From Zygnema cylindricum (Eukaryota > Streptophyta > Zygnematophyceae > Zygnematales > Zygnemataceae), in the NCBI GenBank assembly GCA_037447655.1, contig JBBHKE010003341.1, positions 1 to 64,000 on the forward strand: a DNA stretch of 64,000 nt, read 5' to 3'. Each line of letters begins with the position of its first letter. Position 1 is the stretch's first letter. Made by a program: the position numbers and the translations under genes. Shown piece after piece: positions 36,358-47,000 of the stretch. The notes under the pieces are model-generated. The model did not search any database, was not told where the DNA came from, and saw only the letters and a program-made list of their open reading frames with translations.

Positions 36358-37264
36358 GACATCGCACCTGCGTTGATACATTGAGTCTAAAGCTTTAGGG
36401 GAGTTTTTTTTTTGGAAAGCTTTAAGTCTCACTAAATTAGTGTGATAGTAGAATATAGTAAAGTGTAGCATAATCCCACAAGCCACGCGTCGTTACTTGA
36501 GGACAGTACAAGTATTTATGAGTGGCCCCGACACCCACATACATGGGTCACATATTGAATGCGACAACATTGCTGCGACGAAGACATGACAACGCAGACG
36601 AGGTTATTTTTGATATGATTCGGTATGGGACAATGCAGCTGCGACGAAGTTGCGGTTATTTTGAATATGATCCGGAACCGGACAATGCAACTGGGATTAA
36701 TATGAATCAAGTCGACGGATGAGATTCATAAAAGGATCACAAGTGACTTCCTGGCATGTGTTTTTGCATCAACCGGATAGATGTATCTGGAAAGTCTTAA
36801 CTAAGCCAGCGGGAAGTATTTGTACATTAACTTAGTATAGTTTTTTAGTAATATTGATTGTACAGTGGTAGATTAGTCTTAGCGTGATTAAGAGTACTTA
36901 GATCTTAATGGTAGTTTGTTTTTTGGACGTATCTCTCAAGACCAATTGTATCGGAGAAACAACTCTACGTAATAGGACATCGAAGTGTAGAAACTCACTA
37001 CAAGTATAAGACTAAGGAATTATAACATTTAATGTATCCAGACTTCCAGATAGTGTAATCTGCAAAGTAAATGTTGGAAAATTTTGAGTTACATATATTG
37101 GTTTATCTGAAATGAATTAGGTTGAAACTTTGAGAGTTCTCAATCTTTATTATTGTCCATACTCTCGTTTAGGTTGAAGTATTTTAGACCTTTATCTCAA
37201 ATATGGTGAGCTGTAGAAAAACTTCTGTTTGATAGGATTCTTTGTAAGCTTCTGCAAGTGAATT
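36358..37264 (+). repeat. element F LTR right part plus leader
   Basis: Continues the LTR interrupted by element E. Blocks gttgatacattgagtctaaa and actttaagtctca-like sequence match the complement of 21180-21275 (element B LTR). It contains degenerate gcagctgcgacgaag repeats and leads into a gag start at 37265. Confidence 0.7.
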
Positions 37265-37471
37265 ATGTCGACTTCTACTACTATTGCTGCTGCTTCCTCT
37301 GCTCCAGTGGTCGTGGAAAAAATTCAACGACTTGCTTTCAATCTCTTACAATGTTTTCCCGGATGTTTGGCTTATTCTCCACACGTCCGATTCACTGAGA
37401 CCGCCTGTATGATTTTTCGACACACTTGTGTAGGTGTCGCCGCCACTCCGGAATACCTGCATCATCTTTAA
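37265..37471 (+). pseudogene. element F gag start
   Basis: ATG 37265 gives MSTSTTIAAASSAPVVVEK, matching the start of element B gag. Similarity to gag ends after about 20 codons; the remaining codons to the stop at 37471 are unrelated sequence. This again places a gag start downstream of a pol-LTR pair. Confidence 0.65.
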
Positions 37472-38639
37472 TTGTCAACACGTGTACCTGCAGAAGTACA
37501 GTACACTCTACTGTCTATGTGCTACTGTCACACTACCAAAGCTAAGTAATATATCTAACCTAGATAGAAAATATTTGAAGTCCTTAATTCCTCCTCACAA
37601 CCTTGTTTGTTGAACTAAAGATTTTATATTTCAACAGATGGTGTATTGTCATTTTAAAGAAAGGTGAAAAGCTTGAAAAGGTGAAAATCTACATGTGTTG
37701 CCCTTGCTGCTTGCACTCAGTGCCAGTGTCACCTTGGGCTCTATTTGCCCATTCGAGCTACATCATTTCGCATTCTGCTATAAGTTGGGTTTAAGTGTAG
37801 CGGGTGCGAGTATGAGAAAGTTTGAGCGACGTTTTTTAAACACCGCGGAATATATTATAACAATATTGTACTTGCGCCATTTGAAAATTCAAAGCACGAG
37901 GTAATTTCCAAAAACGCAACGGTATGAATCAATATTTTGTTTGGTACGCAAGATGGTTTGTTTTTTACAATTTTTAGTACGAAACGTCACTTTCACTTAA
38001 AGGAATTTCATAATTAGTTTCGCGTGTGAAATTTGCAACGCATGTTCGTGCAAATTCGTGTTTCATTTGACGTGAACTTTTGCACGTAAATGTTACGTAG
38101 TGAAATGCAACGGTTGATTGGTTAGTAAATCCTACGTAGTTAGTATGTGATTTCCCATGTTTTTGCATTGGTTAGTCTGAATCTTAGCTGATCAATGATT
38201 GGCCCAGGTAAAACTTGTTCAACGGAGCGTTGACTCTAGCCTGGCTAGTCTAGAGCGGTGATGGATAAATAGTGAAGTCTAAGAGAAAGGATAACATCTT
38301 AACCTTTGGAAATGTTTGGTGAAATTTTGACTGATTTTGGTCTTGAGCGATTAAAACCAAATTGGAGCAATTGCATTTTTGCACTAAAATCTCTTACTAA
38401 CTAAGTAGTGTTTTAGTAGTTAAGAGATTGAATTATAAAGAGCTGAGAGTAGTGGAAAACACTTTAAAAAAAGGGTTAAGCCACGAGGGCAAGAGACCAA
38501 GCTAATGTTATGTGGACAAAAGTTTTTTAATTTAAAGTTTATCCTTATGTGAGTGTTTTCCAATGTGGATGTGTATTTTCCAATGTGTGGAATGTGTGGT
38601 TGAAATTGGTTGTAGTAATGGGATTTTCTCAGAGGTAGG
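37472..38639. other. no gene recognised
   Basis: AT-rich, with frequent ACGTA/GTACG words. No open frame with family motifs and no clear repeat structure. Confidence 0.5.
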
Positions 38640-38689
38640 AGATCTTGTTACATAATAGCAATACTGTACTTCCACTTTTTCAAAATTAC

Positions 38690-38992
38690 TGTCACAAGCG
38701 TTAACAACGTATACAATCGTCACACATTTAAGTAACACTTCTTTTGTTACACATAGGGACATCTAAAATCCGGATACGTCGGATCTGCGCTAAAAACCAA
38801 AGTAAGTTCGTTGTGTTACAAATACATAGGGTCGTACCCTTGGGGTTTATCTCCATATACTTGTAATTTAGCGAATATACTTTGTTTTTAATCGCAGATA
38901 TGACGGACTCAGATTTCAAGTGTCCTTATGTGTTACTATGAAATTGTTACTTAAAGGTGTGACGATTACATACGCGGAGAATGCTTGTGAGG
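38690..38992. repeat. short inverted repeat (~80-bp arms, ~140-bp loop)
   Basis: 38694-38772 and 38916-38992 are inverted, diverged copies. Shared blocks include aatcgtcacac.tttaagtaac and gtaacacata.ggacat. Both strands therefore encode a similar short peptide (MSLCVT...LLK.VTI.Y), which is a consequence of the inverted repeat, not of a gene. Probably a small foldback or MITE relic. Confidence 0.6.
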
Positions 38993-41720
38993 ACTATGAA
39001 CATCTACAATCTATGATGACGCAAGTTATTTTTTGTAATTGCTTGTTAAGTCGCACGACTGTGCGTGATATTGTAGACACATCCCCTTCCACTGTGTGCC
39101 GTTTCACTTGTGAAGAAGATGCACTTTGCCTTTGCGTCTTCTCTCTAATCGACAAATGGCATCAAATTCTTTAGACACCTGCAAAAAAATCCGTACGAGA
39201 CGTAAACGGACAAAATAGGTCAAATTGTGTATTTTTTGTTGTTGCTTCAGTGTGTTTGAAATTTAAAAGTAATTTCAACGCATGCGAATATGTGTTTTTA
39301 TTTGTTTATCAAAAATACTTTGTTTTAAAACACATTGCCAAGGATATGATTTAAAGAAAATTTTGAAAATGAAAATTCTTGTCATGGCCGTGGGTTAAAA
39401 AACATAAGACAACAACATGTAGTATATTCTAAGTTCAACGATGACGCAAAACATACTTCTCTTTTTTCCTTTTATTTTCTACTGTTGGAACTTACGCGTT
39501 ATCGCTCTAAGTTTTAGAGGATAACGACAGAAAAAAACCTTTGCTTTGGCACATTGAGACATACCCTTACTCTGTATGATGTGTGTTGTTGCATGTTATT
39601 TTCTATTGTTGCTGTGACGTCACACGTCATTGCTTGACATAGCTGGCGTGCAAACCTTCCAACCATATGCCATTCTTGGTTGAAGAAGATGCCTTTGCCT
39701 TTGGGTCTCGTGTTTCGTGGTTGTGCAACATAGTTGTTCAAATCGCATAGTACGCACAAAATAAACGCACGATAAAACGTGCCTTTTGCATTTAACGATT
39801 TTAAAAATTCGTTAGAATGCCTACCCAATTATGTATCTGTACTAGTTTATACATTTTTCAAAATTGGAATTTTTCATGTGCCGCAGTTTATACATTTTCA
39901 CGCTCTAACGTCTCTTGTTGTAAAATTTTGTACAATATCCCGTTCAGTTCCGTTCTATTTTCCGTATAAAAAGTAATAAGCGAAGTTTAACGAAAAGGTC
40001 AAAACTTATGAATAACGTGTAGGAATCGTCAAAAATAAAAAATTCCCGCGAATTCAACTAAGGGTACTTTCGCATGTGTTTAAATTACAATTGTTTTTTG
40101 TCACTATCCTTTGTTACTTATAAAAAAACGTGAAAATCCGCAGGTGCACAAAAAAACTGAAATTAACACTGTACAAGTTGCTTTACCTTAAAACTTTATA
40201 TGTACAACAATCTCTTGTTTAGCGTGATGTAGTTTTCGCTAGCGCGTTTTGACCTAACATGCGTCCTTTCAGCTCATCTTCAAACTTTATTAAAAATCAC
40301 CTCGGGAGGTGATTTTAAATATAGATACATGAGGTAAGTGAATAGGTAGATGCTGTCGCTCATGTCGAAAGTTTTTGACAATTTTGGTGCGCAGAGAACC
40401 AAAAAAAAAAACACTACACGTTTACAACGTGTGCGTGACTTTTTTACGTGCGTTTTTTTTTGTACATAAACCGTGGAGGGGGTTTCGACCAACGAACGCC
40501 ATTTCGCAAAAACGAAGTCCGTGAAAGCGCCTCTTTCTCTCTCCTTCTCCCACTAACTCGTCTATTTCACATTTCTTCCACTGAAAAATGCAAGAAAGGT
40601 ATCAAATTTAAAGTTCTATAAAAAATACTTCTTTCTGCTGTCTTTTACCTAATTTTGATAGCAATTAGAGTGAGAACGGACGAAAAACGAAATTGGAAAC
40701 CATGGCGGAGTTATTTGGAATTAGTGACGTTGACGCTACCATAAGTACGCGTGACGTCAATATGGCACAAACCTAAACATCTACAAAGTCACAAGTAGCT
40801 ATACGTCTACAACCGTCTGTAGTTTGTAAACGTCATCAATTGTCGCAAGTTTGTACTCGTCTACAATCGTCACACATTACACCCACATCTACATCCGTCA
40901 CAATCTAAAGTTACGATTGTATTTTTTTACATACAAATGCTTTGAAAGTTGTAGGAAAATTTTCGACAAAAAACAAAGTAAGAAGACTAAGATTCGGTTA
41001 CATGTGAAAATACCCTAACTATTTTGTGAAATGTCATGGAAATATTGAGACCCCTGCTTAAATATAAATTAAAAAATACATAATAGACGCAAATGGACAA
41101 AACAAAACAAATCGTGTAATTTTCATCGCAATGAAATCTTGGGACCCTTGTTGAATCAAAAAAACGTTTTCGACTAAGACGACAAAACATAACAAATTGT
41201 GGTTCTGGACCTAAAAAGATAAAACATAATAAATTGTGTACTTTACATCTTCATCAAAACCCCTCACCGTATAGGTTCGCAAATGGACAAAACAAAAACA
41301 AAATCGTGTATTTTTACTCATGGCACTAGACGTAAAATGACAAACCATAACAAATTGTGTAATGTAATTTTTATTGTCGTTTGAAATGGTCGAAAAAATT
41401 TGAAAACTTTTGACAAGTTGTAAGCTCTTTTGATATTTGCGGAGCATTTACACTTTCATTAGAAACAATCCACCACTTTGTTTCAATTTAAAGTTTGAAG
41501 ATGACGTTTTTGACGTGGCCGTGGGTCTAAACCAGAAAACGACAAAATGTACAATGTTGTAGGACATTGTAAGTTTTACGATGACGCAAATTGTACTTTT
41601 AATATTTCACTTTTTACGTACGGTTTTCACTTAAGCGGCACGACATTAAGTGTTTGACAAAAACGACGGTAAAAACGTTCGTTTTGGCACATGGGAACAC
41701 ACTTTCACCGTTAAAAGATA
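38993..41720. repeat. anonymous region of degenerate dispersed repeats
   Basis: Two diverged direct copies of about 180-200 bp occur at about 39380-39570 and 41510-41700 (catggccgtgggt, aacgatgacgcaaa, tttggcacat). A short unit 'caaatggacaaaacaaaa...tcgtgta' recurs about four times at 41085-41360 and once near 39200. No coding sequence recognised. A perfect 11-bp-arm hairpin (aaaatcacctc / gaggtgatttt) lies near 40294-40317. Confidence 0.55.
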
Positions 41721-41789
41721 AAGTACATGCGCACGCGTAAGACCATTTTCATTTTTTTCTGCACTAGGGTGAAGTTACATGAATGAAAA

Positions 41790-42640
41790 TATGAGGCTGT
41801 TTACTGGAGTCTGTATATTGAACCAATATTTTTTTTTGTCAGAGAAACAGTTAGGGTAACCTTCCATCAGTCGTTCCCAGTAATCGTACCGTCACGTTTT
41901 CTGACAATAATATTTGAAACACCTTTCCATCAGGTCGTGCTAGTGAAGAAAAAATAGCTTACGCGGTAGATTGTGATTGGTACCATGTAGGATCTTGTTG
42001 AGCCGCCCGAGATTAATGAAAGATTTAAAAAGTACAAAATCTCAACTGCGTATCTGTACGGGCGGACGCAGATAAAAATATCTAGTAGCGTCATGCTAAT
42101 GTACAATCTGTATGACCTTGTATTTGTGTTGTACCAACGGTCACGAAAACCGTTGCAAAATAAAAATTTGTACAAATGTCCATGAATGACCCTTTTGTAC
42201 GTTCATGTATTATTGCTGTACCAGTGGAGGCGTGACAGGATGTCCTACAACCAAGATTTGGTCGTCGAATAGGGTGGCTTTAACATCAAAAGGTACACTC
42301 CAGTTGCCACAAGTATTTTTTTAACTTCACGTCCGTCGTGGATCGACTCTGAATTTTAAAAGTGGACCAATACACGCATCCAGTAAGCGCAAAGTGTCCT
42401 CATGAGGAAAGTTGGAGGAGACTCACCAGGTACTGGATAGAAGGGGCGCTTGCGTCGAAAATTCAAAATCGGACGGTGGAAGTTTTCGCCAAAAGTTCGG
42501 AGAATCAATAACGAACTTATGGTAAACATCTTTTGTAAAAAAAAAAAAAAGCAGTACGACTTAGTACGAAAAGGTACTTTCTCCAGTAAACAACCCCACT
42601 TTTCGCCTGATGGAAGGTTACCCTTAATGATTTATTTTGA
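41790..42640. repeat. small foldback nested in the left arm
   Basis: GTTTACTGGAG near 41790 is mirrored by CTCCAGTAAAC near 42583. Within it ggtaaccttccatcag (about 41857) is mirrored by ctgatggaaggttacc (about 42608). The right arm of the large structure lacks an equivalent ~800 bp, so this looks like a later insertion. Confidence 0.5.
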
Positions 42641-42979
42641 TTCTCCAAGTTTATGGGCGTAAACCTTCATCGTCGGATGCATAATCGGATACGCCATCGG
42701 TCGAACTTTTCAAGTTGCACCAAGTGACGTGAAGGAGATTTATTTTAAGAGCCTGAATGCATAGCATTGTGCCGCGCGTAAAAGTCAAAAAATATCCACG
42801 ATCAACGCGCGATTTCTTTCGTAACGTCGCATAAAAGTCAGAAAATATCCACAATCACCGCGCGGTCAATTCAATACACGTGGCACATTAGTGGAAAAAA
42901 AATTCCACGATCAACGCGTGATCGCGTCCATTCACGACGAATAGGGCCATGTGCCTTCCGCCAGGGTGGATGATAAGAC

Positions 42980-43203
42980 CTTCGGAAGCCGCGAGAAATT
43001 CTTTGACCACCGGAAGCCGCGAGAAATTCTTTGACCACCGGAAGCCGCGAAATTCTTTGACCTACCGGAAGCCGAGAAATTCTTTGACCACCGGAAGCCG
43101 CGAGAAATTCTTTGACCACCGGAAGCCGCGAGAAATTCTTTGACCACCGGAAGCCGCGATAAATTCTTTGACCACCGGAAGCCGCGATAAATTCTTTGAC
43201 GGT
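42980..43203. repeat. 28-bp tandem repeat, about 8 copies
   Basis: The unit reads gaccaccggaag then ccgcgagaaattcttt, with small deletions in copies 3 and 4 and gataaa variants in the last two. Present only in the left arm of the large inverted repeat; the right arm has a single relic (tcaaagattttctcgcggct, 46834). Open frames across it on both strands are artefacts. Confidence 0.92.
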
Positions 43204-43860
43204 GGATAATCTTTCACGCCCATTGCCATCCACAAACCATTCTCACATTTATGTAAGCTTTTACAAATCTTAAGTTTCGACTGCCCGTACAGATTTTATT
43301 CAACACCTAGTAAACCGCACATTTTACCTCCGATGGTACAGATATTGCGTTATCACGTTGCTGTCAAAGACTCTAGATTCGTACGATTGGAATAGATTCT
43401 TACGTGGCAACCAACCAGCATGTGCCACGCTAAAAAAAAGTCCCTAACTGACTAGACACAATGGAACAATGGCCGTCAGTTACGTTTTCTAACACCCGCC
43501 TAATGGGACCACGGCCTTATTGCGTACTTTCGTCTGTACCTATTAAATTGTCCACAAGCCTGCGACCCAAGCGTGCAAACTATCCACACGTGTGAAAACT
43601 TAATCGGAGCGTCCGTTCCCCGGGAGACCCGTTTCGTTTGGCTTGTAGTATGTGACGAACTGACGAGGAAACAAACGCAGTACAGTACAGTACACTATGT
43701 ACTTGTACGGTTCCCACGTTTCGTACGGTGGGAAATGTGGTCGTCGAGCTGGCATTGGCTGCGCAGATTGCCTCGCGGCGCTGGAGATAAAGAAAGAAAA
43801 CAGTCTCTACCGGGAATAGTGCTGCCAGCCTGAGAAACAGATTCCCTTCGAGCTTCAACT

Positions 43861-43870
43861 GCCACGTGGC
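43861..43870 (+). promoter_or_regulatory. palindromic G-box upstream of LRR gene ATG
   Basis: GCCACGTGGC ends 45 bp before the ATG. CACGTG is the core recognised by plant bZIP and bHLH factors. The identical decamer occurs again inside exon 1 (43958-43967). Position suggests promoter or 5' UTR; function is inferred only. No clear TATA box was seen. Confidence 0.4.
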
Positions 43871-43914
43871 GCTTGCTAGAAAGCTTTTGTATCCTTTCGA
43901 CGGATTGGTTAGCC

Positions 43915-44011
43915 ATGGCTGCCCCTATGGTCTTCGTGACATTGCTCATGCTGGCGTGCCACGTGGCACTCGCACTAGGAGACTACTACGGAGCCATTCC
44001 GGAGCCTGACA
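43915..44011 (+). CDS. LRR-EGF exon 1: signal peptide
   Basis: Encodes MAAPMVFVTLLMLACHVALA followed by LGDYYGAIPEPD: a short N-region, a hydrophobic core and a plausible cleavage after ALA. Ends in phase 1 at a GTACGT donor. An upstream in-frame TTG is not needed. Confidence 0.75.
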
Positions 44012-47000
44012 GTACGTTTTCCCCACCTGTACCTTTCCTTTTGTTTTTTTTTCATGGCCTGCGGTCCTTGTCTTCACACGTGCCAAATATGAATCTGGTT
44101 GGATCCTCTGACGCGTCCGTCCGTACTTGTGCTGCAGAGTCGGCTCTGGAGGCGTGGAAGGCGGCCATCGTGAACAAGGGCAAATTTCCCGAACTCATAT
44201 GTGGTGGAGGATATTTCGCATGCGACGATTCCCGTCGCGTGTATTTTATGTGAGTGATTGTCTTTGCGTGCACTCTCTTCTGCGATAAATCCGCACTGAA
44301 CCGCGCATCTATTTTCAAGAGTGAGGGAAGGAGTGAGAGAAGGTAGACCGGAGAGGGATGTAAAGGACTTTATCGATGATCACGGGGAAAGGGCGGGAGA
44401 CATGTCTTTGGGTGTATAAGAAAGATGGGGATGGAAGGAGGGAAGGAGGGAAGGAGGGAAGGAGGGAAGGGGGGAAAGAAGAAAGGAGGGAAGGGGGGAA
44501 GGAGGAAAGGAGGGAAGGGGGGAAGGAGGAAAGGAGGGAAGGAGGGAAAGAGGGACCACGATCATTGTCCAATGAAGAGGGGCGTTGACATTTACACAGG
44601 TATAAATAAGAGTGAGGGTGGAGGGCAGAGAGGGGAAAGAAAGTGTTTGAGGGATTTTGTTAAGAGGGAGAGGATGGGGAAGAGGATGGGGCAGGAGTAG
44701 GAAAGGAGGGGGATGAAGAGAGAAAGTTGTGTGGAAGAGAATAAATGATCCTACAAGGAGAGGAACGGGAAAAGGGGAGGAGGTAGAGGATCAAGGGAAC
44801 TTGTAAAGATAGGACGAGGAGCTGATGGGGAAAAGAACGAGCGATATTGTTAAGAGAGGGAAGGGTGAAGGGGAAAGGGATGAAAGGAGTGGGAAGGGAG
44901 AAGGAGAGGATGCTGGGTCTTTCTAGGATAGGGAGGAGGGGGGTGGGATGTGTTGGGGAAAAGGAATGAGTGATTGCGGGAGAGGGAGAGGGATAGGAGT
45001 AAGTGGGTGAACAAGGGAAACTATTAAAAGAGGTAGAGGAGTGGGGGAAAAAGGGAGAAGAGTGAATATGGATCTTGTTCAGAGTAGGGCGGAGGGAGGG
45101 TGGAAGGAAAAGGGAAAGAGAGGGGGTGGAAGATAACAACGAGTCTCCTAAACACTGTTGAAATATTGTGCGAATCGGCAGATCGGCCAAAGTCACGCGA
45201 AGTTTGTTTCGTTTTGTGCGTCCTTAATGTTTGTTTCATTTCGTGCGTCAACATTTTGTATGTTTATTACTTCGTATGGTCTCATTGTTTCGTATCAGCA
45301 GATTTCACTAATGCGCTGTTGTCCAAATCGTGCAATTTTTTCCTTTTTTCCGATTGAAACGTATGATACGCGACTGTTGAGAAAATCGCAAAAAATCGCG
45401 ATGTACTCTCTGTTCGCTAAACTGAACGGACAATTTACGTAAAAAGTACAGCGTTTTCCGTAAAAATGTACAGATTTCAACGGTAATGTACGGAATTTGA
45501 CGAAAATATACGTTGCAGTTATTAGTATGTTCTGTCCAGTAAACTCAACAGAAATTTTACGGAACATGTACGTAATTTTTTCAAAAATTTACGGACATTT
45601 TCGAAAAGAGACGTTGAAATGTCACACTTTTTGCGCGCGGTAAGTTTGAAAAATGTACTGTTTATTTTTTTTTAGCGCTCATTTAACGGAAAACTTACAA
45701 ACTGCGGTGTATGTAAAATTCATTTTTGTTTACATGTACATAATAGTACGGACGAAAATTCATTAACAATTTTGACGATCTTTTCAAAATTTTGACGATC
45801 GTTCAATGCGTTCGTTACGTTTAATTCATCGCGATTGAATTGTTCGCATTAAACAGTGTGAACAACTATAATTCAATATGTTGTCTTTTGTTGTTACACC
45901 GTGAATCAAATTTTTTCATTAATAAAGCTAATTTGGCTCCCCCAAATTTTGACCCTCGAACCTAAAATAGAATTAATAACTCTATTATTCTTTACGTGAA
46001 CACAAGTATTGTCTAATTAACGTTATTAAATCTAATTTAGACAGTTTTTAAATAGTGTATTGTACTAAATGTGTCAGTTAGTGCTAAAATTGCTCGTTAT
46101 GTGATACAGTCATACGGAAAGAATGTCAAATAAAGAGTCGGCACGCGAAAGTGAGTGCGTTGACCAAAAAGAGCACACTCAGATTTGATTTTGAGTGATA
46201 AAGGCAGGGGAAAATTAGGCGAACTTGTTCGCACATGTTCACTGTGAACATAGACTAGAACCCCTACACTAAGGGAAGAATGTACCCAAACTAGAGTTAA
46301 TAATGCTAATTTTTTTTTTTGCACTGATTATTTGTAAATGCTAATACGATTCACGACGTAACATTGAAATTGGTCGTTTCTATTTGTGTTAAGGTCTACA
46401 TTTTCCTAAGGCCGTTGTTCCATTAGGCGGTGTCAGTAAACGTAAAAAAGTGTTTACTGAAAGCCTTCGTTTCATTGTGTGTTCCATTGTGTCGTATGTA
46501 ACTAAATTTTCTTGTTGCGTGGCACATGTTGGTTGGTTTCACGTAAGAAACTATTCCGATCATGCAAATCTATATAGAATCTTTGATAGCAAGGTTGTAA
46601 TGCAATATCTGTACCACCGGAGGTAAAAAGGGACTCGTACGACTTATCAAATAAAATTTGTACGAGCGGACTATACTTGTGATTTGTAGAAGCATACAAA
46701 AATGTCATCCGGTGGTAAAAAGTGACTCGTACGACTTATCAAATAAAAATTGTATGAGTGGACGAAACTTAAGATTTGTTAAAGCGTACATAAATGTCAA
46801 AATGGCAACAAGAGCGTGAAATAATATCCTCCGTCAAAGATTTTCTCGCGGCTTTCAATGGCCTCGCATCCACCGTGGCGTAAGCCACATGGCCTATGCG
46901 ACGTGTATGCACCTGATCGCGCGTTCATCGTGGATATTTTTTTACTTTTCCACGAGGTGCAATGCGTTGCGTTATGTTAAAAAAATTGACCTCTTTAACG

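Noticed and set aside
40294-40317. Perfect hairpin as a transcription terminator
   Set aside because: Eukaryotic context with no adjacent gene; a short palindrome alone is weak evidence.
42871-43233. Long open frame with repeated residues (SKNFSRLPVV type) on the minus strand and its + strand counterpart
   Set aside because: Product of the 28-bp tandem repeat; open in several frames and not conserved in the other arm.
44315-44700. Ser/Pro-rich and Gly/Lys-rich frames
   Set aside because: Created by the GGAAGGAG microsatellite in intron 2.
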